DNA of 64,000 bases from Adiantum capillus-veneris (taxonomy: Eukaryota > Streptophyta > Polypodiopsida > Polypodiales > Pteridaceae): positions 82,259,760 through 82,323,759 of the forward strand of contig CM043948.1 in the NCBI GenBank assembly GCA_014529385.2. Direction: 5' to 3'. Each line of letters begins with the position of its first letter. The stretch's first letter is position 1. Shown here one piece after another: positions 16,501 to 27,332 of this stretch. Made by a program: the position numbers and the translations under genes. Below the pieces are notes generated by a model that saw nothing but the letters and a program-made list of their open reading frames with translations, was not told the origin of the DNA and ran no database searches.

Positions 16501-17429
16501 TTGGTGTAATCTTGGAAATGTTGCTTGTGTGGTGTCGCATGGAATAAAGCCCCAGAATCTACTATCGAGGAATTAGACACATTGTCTAATGAGAGAATTA
16601 GAGCATCTTGCTCTACTTTACCTGCCACATTGGCCTCCGATGTTGGCTTGTTGTCTTGAGACTCAGTCTCCTTCTTCTTCTTGGACCAGAAATCCTTCTT
16701 GACGTGGCCCTTCTTACCGTAGTTCCAACATTCAAGAACTGACTTTGTGCATGACTTGCTCCGTTTTGAGCAATCACGACCCTTTTGGTTTTTGAACCTC
16801 TCCTTAGGCCTTCCTCTTGTTTCCACTGACAGTGGAGCACTTGATGATTCTCATGTGCTTCTCCTTCATATTTCCTCGCTTAAAAGAACACCCACAACAT
16901 CATCAAACTTAAGAGTATTTGTGCCAGAAATAGAATTGCTTACAGCCATCACAAGGCTGTCTCAACTATCCGATAGAGATGATAGTAGAAGGAGAGCTCG
17001 CACTTCATCATCGAAATTGATTTTCACTGATTGAAGTTGACTTATGTTTGTGTTAAATTCATTTAGGTGTTCTGCAACTGAACCATTCTCTGCCATATTT
17101 AGATTGAACAAGCGCTTCATAAGAAATACCTTATTGGATGCCGATGGTTTCTTGTAGAAGTCATCAAGTGACTTCATCAAGTCCTCCGTGGTCTTCATCT
17201 CCGAAACATTGAAGGCCACCATTGACGCCAAGCTTAACCGGATTGTTCCTAGTGCCTTTTGATCAAGGACAATCCATGCTTCATCTGTCATCGTTGCGGG
17301 CTTCTTTGCAAGACCGCCTAGTGGCAAATAGAGGTCCTTTTGGTAGAGATAGTCTTCAATCTGCATCTTCCAATGTTGGTAGTTTTTTCCATTGAACTTC
17401 TCAATCTTGAGCTTTCCTTCCTCCGCCAT
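13568..17429 (-). pseudogene. Copia gag-pol polyprotein, broken
   Basis: Reading on the minus strand from 17429, gag (UBN2-type, starting MAEEGKLKIEKFNGKNY) extends to about 16962. A zinc knuckle CWNYGKKGHVKKDFW, with the last Cys changed to Phe, lies near 16720, and a protease-like IVDSGALFHAT near 16555. A GAG-pre-integrase region follows at 16360-15890. The integrase core has HFDVWG and LRSDNGGEY, then QQNGILDRMNRT, where the third catalytic Glu is Asp. Reverse transcriptase fragments lie at 15121-14245, including the YADDVLIAS active site, and RNase H at 14149-13568. At least eight interruptions separate these pieces. Gag has stops after about 155 codons. The order protease-integrase-RT is diagnostic for Ty1/Copia rather than Ty3/Gypsy. 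Confidence 0.92.
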
Positions 17430-17488
17430 AACTCTTACTCAATTCAAGGAATCATTTCCTTGAGATACTTTAGCTACGAGCAAATCTT

Positions 17489-17500
17489 GCTCTGATACCA
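17489..17500 (-). promoter_or_regulatory. Primer binding site, initiator tRNA-Met type
   Basis: The minus strand reads TGGTATCAGAGC four bases inside the 5' LTR. This is the well known complement of the 3' end of plant initiator tRNA-Met used by most Copia elements. Confidence 0.93.
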
Positions 17501-17504
17501 CAAT

Positions 17505-17592
17505 TGTTAGGAAATATGATGTAGTTAAATAGATATTTGAGTAGATTACTTAATGGAGAGAGATAGATTTCACACATGAAAAATTATAGAGT

Positions 17593-17658
<66 letters not shown>

Positions 17659-18284
17659 CACGATATACGTGGTTTACCCAATGTGGGCTACGTCCAGGGG
17701 AAAGCAGCCACTCAATGGCTTTAGTACTTCAAAACAAGAAGTAGTTTACAAAGGGATTATACCCTTAATAGAGCTCCCGCCTTGCTTCACTCTCACCACC
17801 TTATATCCACCTTGTTGAAACAACTCCACACTATGAAATGTGTGTAGAAATGACCTCCTTTTATAGGCCAAAAGGCCTGCCCTCTCTCATGAGAGGCAGC
17901 CATGTGTAGCGGCCCTTGTGTAGATAAGTTCAAATCGGACCCTCCAATCCGCCCATGTGTGGCCACCGTTGAGAAGACAAGTCCGCTTTTGAATTTGGCC
18001 ACCGGCCAACCGGCCAACCGACCGGTCATTTTTTGACCACTTCCCGGCTGCTGTCCAGCCGGGAAGTGGTCCAGCCATATTATGGCTGCTGTCCAGCCAT
18101 AATATTCCAGCAAAAAGGAATATTCCGGTGTGGCGTGAAACTTCTGGTTTCCGTCGAGTGATTTTATTTTCCGACGAGTTATTTTTCTTCACGCACGATG
18201 GCTTCTCCTCATAATGAAGGCCTTACAAATGTGCGTTTTTAACACAGAAAATTACAAGGGGTAAGTCAAGCTCCATACTTAACA
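17505..18284 (-). repeat. Copia 5' LTR with long GA tract and added hairpins
   Basis: At 780 bases it is about 100 bases longer than its partner. Part of the excess is a (GA)n tract at about 17597-17655. The rest is a set of inverted repeats at 18035-18124 that the 3' LTR lacks. Left and right LTRs started identical at insertion, so these differences arose afterwards. Confidence 0.92.
18035..18124. repeat. Three consecutive hairpins inside the 5' Copia LTR
   Basis: Perfect 16-base arms at 18035-18050 and 18056-18071 enclose CTGTC. Perfect 12-base arms at 18077-18088 and 18094-18105 enclose the same CTGTC. Eight-base arms AATATTCC/GGAATATT follow at 18101-18108 and 18117-18124. Confidence 0.9.
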
Positions 18285-18329
18285 TTATCCCCTTTCTTTA
18301 TATAGATATATATATATATATATATATAT

Positions 18330-19190
18330 ATCTTTGATGCATGGTGACACCGATACTTCTTTATGGATTTGAACTGTGGGGCGGGAGCATCTCAAAGTCT
18401 ACTTGGAAAGAGTTTGAGAATGTCCAAAAGCGTTTTCTTACAAACTTTCTCCAAGTTGAGACACAAACACCATATATGCTCCTACTCCTTGAATTGGGAT
18501 CTCTTCTAATTGAGGCTATGGACATGGAAAGGGTTGTGGAGTACATGATAAAGATACGTCAAAACCCCTCACATAGACTTCCTACAATTGCATTGGAAGC
18601 AAGCAAAAAAGTTCAAAAGATGCATAAAAGAAAGATCTTGAGCACGGGATGGATGCAAGACATAAAGAAGTGGTTTGGGAGATGGGATTCATTACACTTT
18701 CTACATGATACTTCAATTGACTCCCAAGTGAATGAATCTACAATGCCAATGTATTATGGCTTGGGAGAAATCCAGTGGGTCACACTTCATACATTACACC
18801 ACCCATATTGCCCCAACTACAAAACCATGTTCTTCGTTGAAAGAGATAATCGTACTCACACTTACATGCTTGAGCTTATCCCCTTGTCGACGATACAAAC
18901 TATCGCAACCATTCAGCTTAGCTCCCACTCCCTTCGATGCGAGACAGGGTGTTGGGGCAATGGAGAATAGTCAAATCGACTGTGCACATTATGCTCACTA
19001 CAAGTCGAGAGTCTGAGTACCACACACTACTAGAGTACTCAGCTTTTATCACATCTGAACTTGCTTCTCTCACATTATTGAGAGTCACTCATCAACCACA
19101 CACATACTACATCACATGTAACTTTGGTCCCATAGGTCATATTTGACCTCCAAGGACGATAATAAAATCTATCTATCTATATATCTCTCT
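18330..19190 (+). pseudogene. LINE 3' end of a second family
   Basis: An open frame from 18341 to 18970 (209 codons) has the C-terminal features of a non-LTR retrotransposon ORF2: LLYGFELWG, then a conserved Trp and QKRFL block, and TPYMLLLLELGS. This layout differs from the zinc-tail LINEs at 7-12 kb. It is followed by non-coding sequence ending in AATAAAATC(TATC)n near 19160-19190, a plausible simple-repeat tail. The upstream catalytic domains are absent, so it is a 5'-truncated copy. Confidence 0.75.
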
Positions 19191-19727
19191 CCATTCAAGT
19201 GGGAGCCTAGAGAGAAAATGTGTGTGTGTGTGCGTTGTCCAAATGATTGGCATCAAACTACATAATCCACAATGCAAACACTCTCTTTCTCTCATCATGT
19301 TGGGATAAGCCATATTGTCTAAGCCCTTTTTGTGATGTGATTTATCGTAAGGTCATTACCAGCTGAGAGGAGAAGCGACATATAAGGCCATATGTTTAAA
19401 TGGAGAGATTACGTTTGAGCTCATGCTACCATTGTTTTTGAAAGTTGACATCCAAGGATGGCTTGGGTGAGGCCACCAACAACAAGCTATTGCTTTTGAG
19501 AGGAGTGCAAAGAAAAAACCACGGTCTATGTTGGGGTTGATGCAAGGAGAGTTGCCGAAAATAAAACGCATGTATCAAGGGAGGAGGGGGGGGGAGAGAG
19601 CCCCATGGTCCTCTTCATGAAAATTATGTGATACATAAGACCAATGTTTTGAACAAAGTTGGATCAGCAGCTTCACAAGAAGTTTTGGACAAATTCTCAC
19701 AATAATTCCCACATTGTGACTTACCTC
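19191..19727. other. No recognisable gene
   Basis: This stretch has a short GT tract near 19218-19233 and a G-run near 19585. I see no supported coding region. Confidence 0.55.
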
Positions 19728-19807
19728 AACATCATTAGCTTCTGCTCGAGACGCACCGTGTACCTAGCTAGGTATGCGGTGCCTCTCGAGAAGAAGCTAA
19801 TGATGTT
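19728..19807. repeat. Near-perfect 80-base palindrome without spacer
   Basis: Arms 19728-19767 and 19768-19807 pair base by base around the centre CCTAG/CTAGG. Only four positions fail, at pairs 44/91, 52/83, 59/76 and 60/75 (last two digits); the last two would be G-U pairs in RNA. It lies within an unidentified 118-codon open frame (19659-20015). Confidence 0.9.
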
Positions 19808-20250
19808 ATGTATTGTACGAAAAACAATGAAAAAGACTCCATTTTCCTACATGAGAAAATGTTTAAATCTTCTTGAGCTTGATGCTGGAAACAAGGAACA
19901 TAAATCTGCAATAGGGGCATTGAGATTAGCGAGCAGGATGTATATGCATGAGATGAAAGTGGCAATCATGAGCCCTAGAAGGAGCACTAAAGAGCCAAAA
20001 AAACTTCAAGGTTGAAGAAATGCCAAGAAGGAAGGAAGCGTAGATGGTGATAAAGACGGTGCTCAACCAGATGAAGATCAACAAGGTTATTGCCCCCGTA
20101 TTTGCCAAAGGAAGATCTCGTAGATTCTTTGTGAGAGATAAAGGAAAAGAAATTCGGTTGCTTAAGAAATCATTAGAGAAACGCAAGGGACTAGCGAGGC
20201 TTTGCAGAGCCATGTCTATGGTGTTTCCTACCATGATCCTATAATGACGG

Positions 20251-20287
<37 letters not shown>

Positions 20288-20301
20288 CATGGAGAGAGAG
20301 A

Positions 20302-20332
20302 GCAATCTTTCTTTCTGAGCCTCTCTCTCTTG

Positions 20333-20378
<46 letters not shown>

Positions 20379-20396
20379 CTCAGAAAGAAAGATTGC
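20302..20396. repeat. Foldback with perfect 29-base arms and GA/CT loop
   Basis: The arm 20302-20330 begins GCAATCTTTCTTTCTGAGCC and its exact reverse complement is at 20368-20396. The outer flank repeats the pattern CTCTCTTGCATGGAGAGA (around 20275-20300 and again at 20322-20345). Confidence 0.9.
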
Positions 20397-20927
20397 AGCA
20401 GGCTAATGCTCCAAAACCACCTAGGTTTAGTGTAATCCCACGTACAAATTTTGAGATTTACCTCTACATTTTATATTTGAAGGTGAGAAAACCTACAAAT
20501 TTTTCTTAAAAAATTAGTGTAATTTGTTGTAACAACCTTTAAATTTAGCCAATCTCCCTTCATATATGTAGGTTTGTCAAGTTTTAGAAAAAATGTTTTT
20601 TTTTTTTAGCATTGCAATAGGTTAGCATGTTATTCGATACGAAAAGGGGTTGATGGAAGGAAGCTGTTTGGATAAAGGCATGTTGATCGAGTAATTTTGG
20701 CTTTAAAAAAAGTAGGCACCAACGAAGAGAGGCTGTGAGTATTTTATTTATTTTGGTGTCAAATGGCATTGGCCTACAACAGTAATGGTGTTACAACCAA
20801 AAACTCTGCATATTTTTACTATTAAGCATGGGTTTTTTTTTCAAAATGGGTTCAGGAGAGTTGTAATTCTTGAGTTTAGTGTTGTAATTCAACTAGTCTG
20901 ATGGGCTAAATTGAATATGACGGTCTC

Positions 20928-20930
<3 letters not shown>

Positions 20931-20987
<57 letters not shown>
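20931..20987. repeat. (GA)n microsatellite
   Basis: An uninterrupted GA tract of about 57 bases next to the inverted-repeat element. Confidence 0.95.
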
Positions 20988-20989
<2 letters not shown>

Positions 20990-21011
20990 AATATACATGT
21001 GTACATAAAAA

Positions 21012-21505
21012 AGAACTACCAAAATATCCCTCTAATTTGTGAAAATTTTCAAAATACCTCTCAAATTCCAAAAATTCCCAATGTATTATCCCTCATATTC
21101 AACAAGAAATTTCCAAAATGCCCTTCAATTTTGCTAAGTTTTCAAAATACCCCTAAGTAGCCTCGCAAACATCTTTGAAAACTTTTTTTTTTTTTTTTTT
21201 TGCAACTCTTCATAGGAAAATTGGTTCTACTCAATACATGATAGAACTAGGATTTTAGATGGTATTGAGGCCTCTTCAGACGAAATTGTTCATCCTTTTT
21301 GAACACAAATACCTCTATTTGTGAGTGCATTGGTGAATAATTTTGTCTAAGATGCTAAAAGATAGATCTCCATTATGAAAAACATTAGACTATGCAAAAA
21401 TTGGGGCAAATCCATCCCAAAATGATGCAAGGGTATATTTGGGAATTTTTGAAATTGAGGGGTATTTGTGAATTTCCACAAATTTCAAGGGTATTTTGGT
21501 AATGT
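21012..21505. mobile_element. Inverted-repeat element, MITE-like
   Basis: The left part, beginning ACCAAAATATCCCTC, and the right part, ending GGGTATTTTGGT, are inverted copies of each other over at least 80 bases at roughly four matches in five. The total length near 490 bases, AT-rich sequence and lack of coding capacity fit a non-autonomous DNA transposon. A target duplication was not clear, so the exact ends and superfamily remain open. Confidence 0.5.
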
Positions 21506-22169
21506 TTCCTCTATATTCATGAAGAGAGAGGGGATAGAAGAAGAGAGATAGAGAGAGCACATGCATAGTATCCAGTGATGAAGTGATCGATGTGCACTAT
21601 CGGTGTCCATCGTTGCATACCGAGCACATGTAGGCAGTTTATAGGCATCTTACTGAGAGAAAGCAAGAGACAGAGTGCTAGAAAGGTATTTCACGCAATA
21701 CAAGATGGTGAAAGACAATGAAGGACACTCACACCAAGTGAATGGTGCCGCTCATCGGTAGTGAGCATTAGGACGAGGGCTAGTCAGTTGCCCCAGTGGC
21801 AACAATGAGCTGTCGATGGCTCTTGCGATTCAAATGGACAGATACATGCAGCTTTGGCAGTGGGCCAAGCATGGTTTTCCACCTTTTTGACATAGGGTGC
21901 TACAAATGGAGGCGCGGTGTCCATGTAAAATACCGAAAGACAACATATTGCAACCCATGAAACACACAAATCTGCTTACCTGGCAAATCCTTAGCACATA
22001 CAATGTCGTACGCGAACATTGAGAGATAGAGAGCGAGAAAGAGTAAGTGAGAACGTACATGCGCACTTCCTAGACCGGAGTGCTAAACCGGCAGGACAAG
22101 AGGGGAGGGAGGAGAAGAGAGAAGAAAGACGCTGACACTGGGTGCAATCTCCCTCCGTGCAAGAGTGAG

Positions 22170-22535
22170 AATTTTCCTCTTGCACGTATTTTTTTTATAG
22201 ATTTTTGAATGCTCAAAATGAATACAAACTGTTTGGCTGGAAATTAATTGGCCATAGCTCATACAGAGCACTTTAATAATACAATGATTATAATCTGGTA
22301 TCCTTTGTACGCATTATAAAGCATCTATGCCTTTGCCCCTTGTCAGATGCAATAAACAATAAATACAATAATTTATCATTTCCATTACATACCCTCCATT
22401 GGAAAGCAACTGTCCTCTTGCACGCATTTTCTTTATAGATTTTTGAATGCTCAAAATGAATACACACTGTTTGGCCGGAAATTAATTGGCCATAGCTCAT
22501 ACAAAGCATGTTAATAATACAATGATAATAATATG
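22170..22535. repeat. Direct repeat of about 115 bases, 237 apart
   Basis: The segment beginning TCCTCTTGCACG at about 22175 recurs at about 22412 and shares CATAGCTCATACA and the run up to AATAATACAATGAT with few changes. No gene is recognised in 21506-22930. Confidence 0.8.
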
Positions 22536-22933
22536 GTAGTTCAATTACAAGTGGTGAGGGTTGGACGCATTCATGAAGGGTAGGGATTTAACTTCTACAT
22601 CTATCAACTTTGAACATAACTACGGATAGTATCTTGTTTTGAATCTATGATGGACGTAGCAAGCTCATAGTGTCCTACCTAGTGATGAAGACAATGAGAG
22701 AGATAGAGTATAGAGTGGAGGAGTAAGACATGAGAAGAGAGATGATTCTTACCCATCTATTGATGGCAATAAGCATGGATATGATGAGCAAAAAATCATG
22801 ATATTGTTGGGGTAAAGGCGACATGTGCCTTGGATCATGACCGACATCCACAACCCACTTACTTACTCTTTATATACATAAAAGAATAAAAATTGAGTGT
22901 TGCTTTAGGCCACTTTGCTCCACTCCACATTGT

Positions 22934-22934
<1 letters not shown>

Positions 22935-22970
<36 letters not shown>

Positions 22971-22989
22971 ACACACACACACTCACTCA

Positions 22990-23082
<93 letters not shown>
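22935..23082. repeat. (CT)n then (CA)n compound microsatellite
   Basis: About 34 bases of CT, a short ACTC-rich link, then about 90 bases of CA, the longest CA tract in the window. Apparent Ser/Leu- and His/Thr-rich open frames here are its translations. Confidence 0.95.
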
Positions 23083-23086
<4 letters not shown>

Positions 23087-24269
23087 TTCGTGCATTTGTT
23101 CAAAGCGCATGGCGATCAAAGTGAGCACGACATCGTTGAGAGCTCTAAGGTTCTCTCGATGGTGGAGCGATCAAGAAATCTTAGAAGCTTTGTGAGAATG
23201 AAATGAGATCTTGTGAGCTTAACTGAGAATGGTGTATTCTCTTGTGGAACCTCAAAGGGCAATGTGGAAGATAGTGTGTGTAAGTAAAGATGATGTCCTA
23301 AAACTGTGTGTGCACAACAACGTTGTTTTGCAAAAAGAAATTCTCCTTGTAGAATGCACATTTGAAAATTATGCTCATAATTCCCGTCAATTTCAACGTG
23401 ATTTGCAACGTTGTAGAAGAAACTTTTTACAAATTCCTCATTGTTTTGTTGATATTCAACTTAGACTGACTATATATAAAAACTTTCAGGTTTTGTGTTT
23501 CTCGCAGTGTGGGAGTATGATGCACTTTTGAAAGCATAACAAGTGATCAAAGTTGGGTGCATAAATTTTAAGGTTGAAGATGCAATTTTATCTTATGCAG
23601 AGCTTGAGGTTTGAGGTTGTTTGGTAGATTTGAAGCGGTGAAAGTGGAGGCACAATATCAACGGTTCAAGATCGACATCAATACCACTATCTATTGTGCT
23701 CTCAGACATGGGCACGGAGATGTTCTCACCCTCACAATGGTTGCTTGGTTTATGTGGTTTCTCGAGCACACACTTACTTGGAGGTAGAGTCTGTAGCATC
23801 AACAGCACAAGTGGAGAGCATTGAGAGTTCCAACCAAGGATTTTTACTCAATGTGTACTATTTTAATGTAGATTATGATGCACAAGTTATGTGCTCATGT
23901 ATGAATGTGTGGGTTAATTTAGAGAGTTTTCTAGCATCGTTTTGTGTGATTTTTGCTATGTATGCATATGCAATATAGAGTGAGCTAGCTACAACTTAAA
24001 AGTGTAAGATTTACAAGTTTACCAGATTTTGGACATGTACAATTGTCCATAGAGCCATTTGTTCATGAGTGAGCTAGATTTTTAGGATTCTGGGAGTTTA
24101 TGTATACCACTTATGGATTTTCTACCGAGACATTGAGTGTTTGTTTACGGTCTTTGCGGTTTTGGTGAGATTTTTGAGATTTTGCTCAAAATTTACGAGA
24201 AACTCTATCCATTTTTTCCAAGATTATCACCATGCTTTGTGCATATTTGTAGTTTAGTCTCTGATAATT

Positions 24270-24806
24270 TAGTGGTCCAGTGTGACTCCCACTTTCAGAG
24301 TGATTGAGTTTTGACCCTCATTTTGATAGGTTGTCTAAGTTTGGAAACAGATTGGTGTTCTTGTATCCACTCTCACAGGAGATTTGTGTATTAGTTATAG
24401 GTTCTATAGGTTATAGATACATGTTTTTTCAAGCTGCTACATTGTGCATGTAATTTTGTGGGACGTGTATTAAGCATCACATTTTCTGTCTACAAGCATA
24501 TGGTTATGTATTTTATGCTCTGGTGAGAGTTGTTTATCCCAATTTTGAGTCTTTGCTACTCGTTGTGCTTGCATTATCACGTTGGAAAGAGGGAATGCAA
24601 ACACACCCAAAACACTCATAGATTGTCTCTCTATATCCCAGGATGATCACAACACCCCAATCTACTCAATAACACCTCAAAAACGACAGTACAGTTTTCA
24701 CAACCCACCCTTTATACCACTTTCCAATAAGCCTATACACACTTCATAGAATCCAGAATCCACACCGCTTCAATTGAACACACCACCACCACACAAGACT
24801 TCTCTC

Positions 24807-24850
<44 letters not shown>

Positions 24851-25399
24851 ACACACACACACACGCACAATGATTTGAGTTTTGACTCTCACTCTGATAG
24901 GTTGTCTAAGTTTTGGAACGGATTGGTGTTCTTGTATCCACTCTCACAGGAGTGAGATTTGTGTATGCTCATAGTGGGCTACAACTTACATCTAGTTATA
25001 GGTTCTATATGTTATAGATACAGGTTTTGTGAAGCTATTAGATTGTGCATGTACTTTGTGGGATGTGTATTATGCATCACATTTGCTCTCTACTTATGCA
25101 TATGGTTATGCATTTTATGCTCTGGTGAGAGCTATTTATCCCAATTTTGAGTCTTTGCTACTCGTTGTGCTTGCATTATCACGTTGGAAAAGGGGAATGC
25201 AAACACACCTGAAAACACTCACAAATTGTCTCTCTATATCCTAGGATGATCACAAGACCCCAATCTACTCAATAACACCTCAAAAACGACACAACTTTTA
25301 CAACCCACCCTTTATACCACTTTCCAATAAGCCTATACACACTTCAAAGAATCCAAAATCCACACCGCTTCAATTGCACACACCACCACCACCCAAGAC

Positions 25400-25478
<79 letters not shown>

Positions 25479-25958
25479 ATTGAGTTTTGACTCTCACTTT
25501 GATAGGTTGTCTAAGTTTGGAAATGGATTGGTGTTCTTGTATCCATTCTCACAGGAGTGAGATTTGTGTATGCTCATAGTGGGCTACAACTTACATCTAG
25601 TTATAGATTCTATAGGTTATAGATACAGGTTTTGTGAAGCTGTTAGATTGTGCATGTAATTTTGTGGGACATGTATTAAGAATCACATTTTCTCTCAACC
25701 CAATTTTGAGTCTTTGCTACTCGTTGTGCTTGCATTATCACGTTGGAAAGGGGGAATGCAAACACACCCAAAAACACTCACAGATTGTCTCTCTATATCA
25801 CAGGATGATCACAACACCCCAATCTACTCAATAATACCTCAAAAATGACACAGTTTTCACAACTCACCCTTTATACCACTTTCCAATAAGCCTATACACA
25901 CTTCAAAGAATCCAAAATCCACACTGCTTCAATTGCACACACCACCACCATACAAGAC

Positions 25959-25995
<37 letters not shown>
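24270..25995. repeat. Tandem triplication of a 0.5-0.6 kb unit, each ending in (CT)n
   Basis: Three copies start at about 24303, 24876 and 25483 with GAGTTTTGACTCTCA and GATAGGTTGTCTAAG. They share GTGCTTGCATTATCACGTTGG and CACCACCACCACAC-like segments. Each ends in a CT tract (about 24800-24849, 25404-25474 and 25962-25992). The third copy lacks about 60 bases after the ACATTTTCTCT segment. Copies are near identical, so the duplication looks recent. No product is recognised; 23229-23531 just upstream is open but unidentified. Confidence 0.85.
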
Positions 25996-25996
<1 letters not shown>

Positions 25997-26031
25997 ACCA
26001 CACAAAAGAACAGCTCGGGGGCAACACACAA

Positions 26032-26140
26032 ATGCAGACACCAACTATAGAAGAGAAAGCAATAGAGATCAAAAAGGGGATCGTGGAATTGATAGCAGAA
26101 GGGGGGAAGTGCAAGCTTGATTCTTCAAAATTTGGAGTAC
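26032..26140 (+). other. Short coding-like stretch, unrecognised
   Basis: A frame from ATG at 26032 has a helix-like, charged composition (IEEKAIEIKKGIVELIAE) before it becomes low complexity. It could be a gene-derived fragment or chance. I see no matching downstream exon. Confidence 0.2.
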
Positions 26141-26472
26141 AATACTCTTCTCTGAGCTCTCCACAACTGCTTAGAAAATCTTCTCCCTCTTGGCTCGTGA
26201 GCTCTTACTGCGAAAAACTATCACAATCAGCAAAAAAACACCCCCTTTATTGGGTGAATAGTCCTTTTTTAGCATATTCTTCTTTAATAATCTCTATCTT
26301 TAGCAACCTTGCATGCAACCCACTGCTTTCTCGACTTGCCTTGCATGCTACTCATATGGGAAGGCACCCACAATAGCATTGTGCGCCACAAGCCTCATAG
26401 GTACAAACATCCATGCCCTTTGCCTGCCCTTGACCTTCAAATATAATAACCACTTTGACATACCCTTGTGAG

Positions 26473-27058
26473 CAAACTGTTAAGTATGGAGCCTGATTTA
26501 CCCCTTGTAATTTTCTCTATTAAAATTGCACATTTGTAAGGCCCCCACTATGAGGAGAATCCATCGCACGTGAAGAAAAATCACTCGTCAAAGACCAATT
26601 TTTTTATCGGAATATTATGGCCGGACGACAGTCGAAAAGTGGTCGAAAAACAACCGGTTGTTTGGTCGATGGCCAATAGTTAGTCGATGGCCGGTGGTTG
26701 AAAGACAATGGCCGATGGCCAAAGTCAATGGCTGGTGGCCGATTTCAAAGGCGGACTTGTCTTCTCAAGGGCGGCGAGAGTCCATTTGGACTATCTACAC
26801 AAGGGCGGCTACACACGGTTGTCTCTCATGAGAGAGGACAACCCTTTTGGCCTATAAAAGGAGGACATTTCTACACACATTTTGGAGTGGAATTTGATGC
26901 AATAAGGTGGGTGTGAGGTGGTGAGAGTGAAGCAAGTCGAGAGCTCTATTAAGGGTATAATCCCTATGTAACTACTTCTTGTTTGAAGTACTAAAGCCAT
27001 TGAGTAGCTGCTTTCCCATGGATGTAGCCCACATTGGGTGAACCATGTATATCCGGTG

Positions 27059-27096
<38 letters not shown>

Positions 27097-27160
27097 ATAA
27101 TCTCTCTTGTGTGAAAATTATCTCTCCATTAAGTAATCTACTCAATTATCTGACACAAAC
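26473..27160 (+). mobile_element. Solo LTR of the Copia family, target duplication CAAAC
   Basis: The LTR at 26478-27155 begins TGTTAAGTATGGAGCCTG and is the reverse complement of the LTR type at 12827-18284. It ends CTGACA. CAAAC flanks both ends (26473-26477 and 27156-27160). It contains the conserved (CT)n tract at about 27058-27108. Compared with the full LTRs it lacks about 20 bases just before the end. A solo LTR with an intact target duplication marks deletion of the internal region by LTR-LTR recombination. Confidence 0.9.
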
Positions 27161-27332
27161 ATAGCCCTACATTGTATTCTTCATAGCATCGACCAACTTT
27201 AGTTTAGCAAACACTATGAACTAAGCAAAAAATCACTATCGTATGTACAAGATTTTATTCTTGATGTAGATGACTCCTGTTTAGGATGGTTGCCCAACCC
27301 CCTTGATCAACACTAAGCACCATGTTTGGAGG

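Larger units (their letters stand above)
12822..18289 (-). mobile_element. Complete Ty1/Copia LTR retrotransposon with TTATC target duplication
   Basis: Two LTRs (12827-13507 and 17505-18284) enclose a Copia-order gag-protease-integrase-RT-RNase H region on the minus strand. Both LTRs run from TGTTAGG to CTTAACA in plus-strand reading. TTATC flanks the element on both sides (12822-12826 and 18285-18289), a 5-base target duplication. The tRNA-Met primer site abuts the right LTR, which is therefore the 5' LTR. The coding region is broken by stops and frameshifts, so this copy could move only if proteins were supplied in trans. A solo LTR of the same family lies at 26478-27155. Confidence 0.93.

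Noticed and set aside
22893-23195. His/Thr- and Ser/Leu-rich open frames over microsatellites (also at 2778, 5984 and 38707)
   Set aside because: They are translations of CA and CT repeats with no other support.
23229-23531. 100-codon plus-strand open frame
   Set aside because: I do not recognise it and see no supporting signals. It could be a fragment, but there is nothing to base a call on.
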